Origin: Candidatus Methanorbis basalitermitum
Lineage (GTDB): Archaea; Halobacteriota; Methanomicrobia; Methanomicrobiales; Methanocorpusculaceae
NCBI GenBank assembly: GCA_031287415.1
Contig: JAITSY010000010.1
Location: forward strand, 1-36,501
Direction of reading: 5' to 3'
DNA length: 36,501 bases
A program made the translations under genes and the position numbers. Shown here in pieces: positions 33,804 to 36,501 of this stretch (position 1 is the stretch's first letter; each line of letters starts with the position of its first letter). Below the pieces are notes generated by a model. The model saw only the letters and a list, made by a program, of their open reading frames with translations. It had not been told where the DNA came from and did not search any database.

Positions 33804-34976
33804 ATGCAAATTGGATTCAACGACAGCTATGAAACATATATAAATCAGCTTAATCTCGCGTGGACTGAGTGTTTTCGTGTACTTCGCGATGGTTGCCGCA
33901 TGTGCGTGAATGTTGGAGACCAGTTTGCGCGTTCCAGTTATTATGGACGTTACAAGGTTATCCCGATTCACACCGAAATAATCCGTTTTTGTGAAAGTAT
34001 TGGGTTAGATTTTATGGGTCAGATTATCTGGCAAAAGACAACAACGATGAATACAACCGGAGGCGGAGCGGTTATGGGAAGTTTTCCGTATCCGAGAAAT
34101 GGAATAGTCAAGCTCGATTTTGAGTATATACTGCTTTTCAAAAAACCAGGCAACGCTCCGAAACCATCTTCGACTCGCAAGTTGGCTGCTAAAATGACGA
34201 ACGAGGAATGGAACACATATTTTGGGGGTCATTGGAATTTTTCAGGAGTTCGACAAGACAAACATCTTGCTATGTTTCCCGAGGAATTGCCGCGAAGATT
34301 GATAAAAATGTTCTCGTTTCCAGGAGAGAAAGTACTTGATCCATTTGCCGGTAGCGGAACAACGGCAAAGGTCGCAAGAGAGCTTGGGCGCAGTTCCATA
34401 AACTATGAAATCAACCGCGAGTTTATTTCGATCATACGCGAAAAACTTGGTGAATCCAATACATTTACCGAAGTCAAGACTGTTCGCGATGTTTGCCCTG
34501 AACTGGAAATTCTTGAGGCAAGAGTTCATAATCTGCCATATATCTTTGCCGATGTTCATAAATTTGATAAGAAATTTGATGTGAAACGGTTGCACAGCGG
34601 TTTAAAGATCGATATGGCAAGCTCCGATGAACGTATAGAACAATACAGGGTACGTTCAGTTATTGCACCTAATTTAATTAAGCTGTCAAACGATATGCTG
34701 ATACGTTTAATTGGGATAAAGCCTGACCCCCAAATGATAGAACCTGCAAAAAAATTCTTGTTGACAAAATTCAAGGGAAGACGCGTATTTATAAAACATG
34801 ATGATATAAAGTTCGATGATGAAAATCGACCCCTCGTTTATCTTTACCTCGATAACAAGACGTTTATTAACGCACACTTGCTTAAGAATAAATTTGCGCT
34901 TGTTGATGATTCAATTCCGTTTGGATTAGCAGATAAATTTACGAGTTTAAGATTTCCCGAGATGCAAAATGGCTAA
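33804..34976 (+). CDS. DNA methyltransferase (N4/N6 class) with SNase-like tail, N-terminally truncated
   Basis: 390 aa. The frame starts with sequence that normally follows motif IV of class-beta amino-methyltransferases (NDSYETYINQLNLAWTECFR, VLRDG). The AdoMet-binding motif I is DPFAGSGTT at residues 179-187. The catalytic motif IV (S/D-PP-Y) that should lie just before the present N-terminus is missing, so the enzyme is probably inactive. Residues about 280-375 resemble a staphylococcal-nuclease (SNase) fold (MLIRLIGIKPDP, GRRVFIKHDD, DENRPLVYLYLDNKTFINAH). The usual acidic residue after RLIGID-PE is not there, so it is probably a non-catalytic module. GGAGATGA precedes the ATG. The next gene is the partner endonuclease; AT-rich composition suggests transfer. 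Confidence 0.75.
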   Translation: MQIGFNDSYETYINQLNLAWTECFRVLRDGCRMCVNVGDQFARSSYYGRYKVIPIHTEIIRFCESIGLDFMGQIIWQKTTTMNTTGGGAVMGSFPYPRNGIVKLDFEYILLFKKPGNAPKPSSTRKLAAKMTNEEWNTYFGGHWNFSGVRQDKHLAMFPEELPRRLIKMFSFPGEKVLDPFAGSGTTAKVARELGRSSINYEINREFISIIREKLGESNTFTEVKTVRDVCPELEILEARVHNLPYIFADVHKFDKKFDVKRLHSGLKIDMASSDERIEQYRVRSVIAPNLIKLSNDMLIRLIGIKPDPQMIEPAKKFLLTKFKGRRVFIKHDDIKFDDENRPLVYLYLDNKTFINAHLLKNKFALVDDSIPFGLADKFTSLRFPEMQNG

Positions 34977-34998
34977 GGAATAGCTGCTTAACAGCACA

Positions 34999-35602
34999 AT
35001 GAATCGATTTCAACTCAATTTCAAACGCAATGTCGGAGCAACAAGCGAGGCAATCCGTGTCTGTTCTCCGAGAAATCTTGATGAGTGGCGCGATTACTAT
35101 TTTGCCAATGTGCGCTCTCGCGAACATATTGAGGAACTCGGATGCAAACTGTATATGAAAATCACCGAGGTTATTCAAGCAGAGGTCGAAGATGTAACCG
35201 AGCAAGATTGCATTAACTATATGCTTGCACTTGTAATTGACCGCACATTCGATGGTTATATAACCGAAATTAGTACGATTTACGGTCAACTTGCGGGAAT
35301 TCTCGGTGTGAAGATTGAGCCTGCGCCTGATGAGTGGGACAGGTTTTTCAATGTTGACTTTTTTATCAAAGTAGACAAAAATTTTATCGGGTTACAGATA
35401 AAATCAGTATAGTGATGGTATCCAAATACCTGTGATTTTCAAAGAACGCGCATTACAATTAAAGACGCACGAAAAATTCCAAAAGCAGTATGGCGGCAAA
35501 GTGTTCTATGTTTTCTCGAAGAAATCTGGTACAGTAAAAACTATCGTTAATATCGATGTCATTGATGAAATACGTGGGGAGATTAGTCGGTTGAAAAACT
35601 AA
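34999..35602 (+). pseudogene. MjaI-type restriction endonuclease, frameshifted
   Basis: The first frame (34999-35412, 137 codons) ends with a TAG just after NVDFFIKVDKNFIGLQIKS, which has the D...QxK spacing of a PD-(D/E)xK nuclease core. Homologous sequence continues in the next frame: QYSDGIQIPVIFKERALQLK, then YGGKVFYVFSKKSG and a helical end, stopping at TAA 35600-35602. A one-base change near 35399-35408 (an A run) would restore one protein of about 200 aa. The whole resembles the MjaI family of type II endonucleases of methanogens, whose prototype cuts CTAG (family knowledge; specificity here not shown). It lies 22 nt after the methyltransferase, so the pair was once a restriction-modification operon. 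Confidence 0.7.
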
Positions 35603-35703
35603 TCACAGCAGACACGGTGAAACCAGCTTTACGGAGCGAAGATTTTGAGAAAATTTTAGGGTTCACCCTGGCAAGCGACACGTTGACAGTGAATGCTCCC
35701 GGG
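35603..35703. other. Junction between restriction gene and insertion sequence
   Basis: About 100 bp. The plus strand reads KPALRSEDFEKILGFTLASD in one frame and then runs into the end of the insertion element, so it may be the fragment of a gene cut by the insertion. The word GGGCTAAATTACACACTG starting near 35700 could be the terminal inverted repeat of the element; the other end is outside the window, so this cannot be verified. Confidence 0.25.
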
Positions 35704-36501
35704 CTAAATTACACACTGTTTCAGCAGTGTATCAAACACCCCTTTGTTTTTCCGGTTATTGGGCCTGAAGCAAAATTCATCGATATACTTCTGCATGTAT
35801 TTTGCTGAAATATGGTGATACATCCCATAAATGCCTCTTTTTATCAGTGCCCATACGGATTCTATACCATTGGTGTGTGTTTTCTTGTGATCGCTGTGCT
35901 GCCCTAATGAGTGATTCACCTACAGATGGGCACACTCCTTATGGTTATCAAGAATTCTATATCCAGGGAACTCGTCAGAGATAACCGTAGTCTTTGCTTT
36001 GCACGCCTGCCGAATTATCCCGATCAGTTGTCGACCGGTCAACATTTTATTCTGACCGTCTTTCTTAGCTACCACGGCGCGCACATGCCCCGAAGAACGC
36101 TCCTTCACGCCGACAACTGGAGTCTTTGTTGTTCCCCTGCCACGCTTTCTTTTCTTATTTTTGTCTCTGGATGGTTTTCCACCCACATATGTTTCATCTA
36201 CCTCTACGATAGCCTCAAACATCTCTCTCTCTCTTGTTCATTCCCCATAGCCGTACGGATTCGGTTTAGCATTCTCCAAGCGCATTTATATGTAACGCCA
36301 ATCTCTCTTTGTAACTGCCTGCCGGAGATACCCTTCTTACCGTTGAGCATGGTGTTAATAGCGTAAAACCACATCTTCATGTCGGTTGATGATTTTTCGA
36401 AGATGGTATCCCGCATGATGGAGAAAGTATTGTCGCAGTGTTTGCAGTCAAACATTTTTGGTTCATCTTTTCTCCGGTAGATCAGTTGTCGGCCACCGCA
36501 A
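35704..36501 (-). mobile_element. IS1595-like transposase, inactivated and cut by the window edge
   Basis: Read leftward from the window edge, the N-terminal part has a zinc ribbon (CGGRQLIYRRKDEPKMFDCK, HCDNTF) and GKKGISGRQLQREIGVTYK. The core has VEVDETYVGGKPSR with the first catalytic aspartate and SDEFPGYRIL with the second. The C-terminal part has HTNGIESVWALIKRGIYGMY, the hallmark of IS1595/ISXO2 transposases with the final acidic residue. Two lesions are visible: a frameshift near 36205-36225, between RTAMGNEQERE and MFEAIVEVDE, and an in-frame TAG at 35920-35922. The beginning of the gene lies beyond 36501. Transposition by this copy is not expected. Confidence 0.85.

Noticed and set aside
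35920-35922. Pyrrolysine at the TAG in the transposase
   Set aside because: No pyl genes are seen and the same gene carries a frameshift; plain decay is simpler.
1-36501. CRISPR array
   Set aside because: No regularly spaced direct repeats are present; the repeated words are scattered palindromes in spacers.

Overview
The window comes from a hydrogenotrophic, methyl-transferring methanogenic archaeon, most likely of the order Methanomicrobiales and possibly Methanocorpusculum-like (inference). The evidence is a complete Na+-translocating methyl-H4MPT:coenzyme M methyltransferase (mtr) operon, a formaldehyde-activating enzyme, DNA polymerase D large subunit, replication factor C large subunit, archaeal-type tRNA-splicing endonuclease, archaeal PheRS/TrpRS, a V4R-domain regulator and a PGF-CTERM (archaeosortase) protein tail. 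Promoters are of the archaeal TATA type, and ribosome binding sites of the GGTGA/GAGGTG type are common.

Layout. 1-84: the last codons of a PGF-CTERM surface protein. 546-2105: an NfeD/SPFH membrane quality-control pair. 2287-6222: a HEAT-repeat protein followed directly by DP2 (polC). 6275-8547 (minus): an HTH-PAS-GAF sensor gene broken by a frameshift in a T8 run and an in-frame TAA. 9292-10701 (minus): purF. 11067-11612: fae. 11753-12553: a V4R (MsvR-like) regulator. 12681-14066 (minus): a membrane-anchored secreted protein. 14161-19534: an information-processing cluster endA-trpS-pheS-pheT. 19798-20698: decayed surface-protein remnants. 20711-21943 (minus): an orphan ABC-type solute-binding lipoprotein whose two halves look swapped. 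22561-23205: mobA. 23317-24774 (minus): rfcL. 25053-27290 (minus): a large TPR protein. 27443-33072 (minus): mtrE-D-C-B-A-F-(A::G)-H. 33804-36501: an AT-richer accessory island with a decayed MjaI-type restriction-modification pair and an inactivated IS1595-like transposase that runs off the window.

The most notable feature is in the mtr operon. There is no free-standing mtrG. MtrG is instead the C-terminal part of a second MtrA copy (28477-29220), so the operon encodes two corrinoid-binding MtrA domains, one with its usual C-terminal anchor and one carried by MtrG. The two copies share a 182-bp tract with only two mismatches that covers the corrinoid-binding histidine, which points to gene conversion. 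The mtr operon also seems to have a leader of about 400 nt rich in perfect hairpins.

A second theme is a dispersed family of intergenic palindromic elements (about 2150, 9070, 10780-10980, 19640-19760, 23210-23285, with related hairpins near 33225-33345). Modules such as CCTCTGATAGAGG, CAAGGC-TTG-GCCTTG and CGGGAT-AAGC-ATCTCG recur with paired substitutions that keep the stems, which suggests a structured RNA or a small mobile element.
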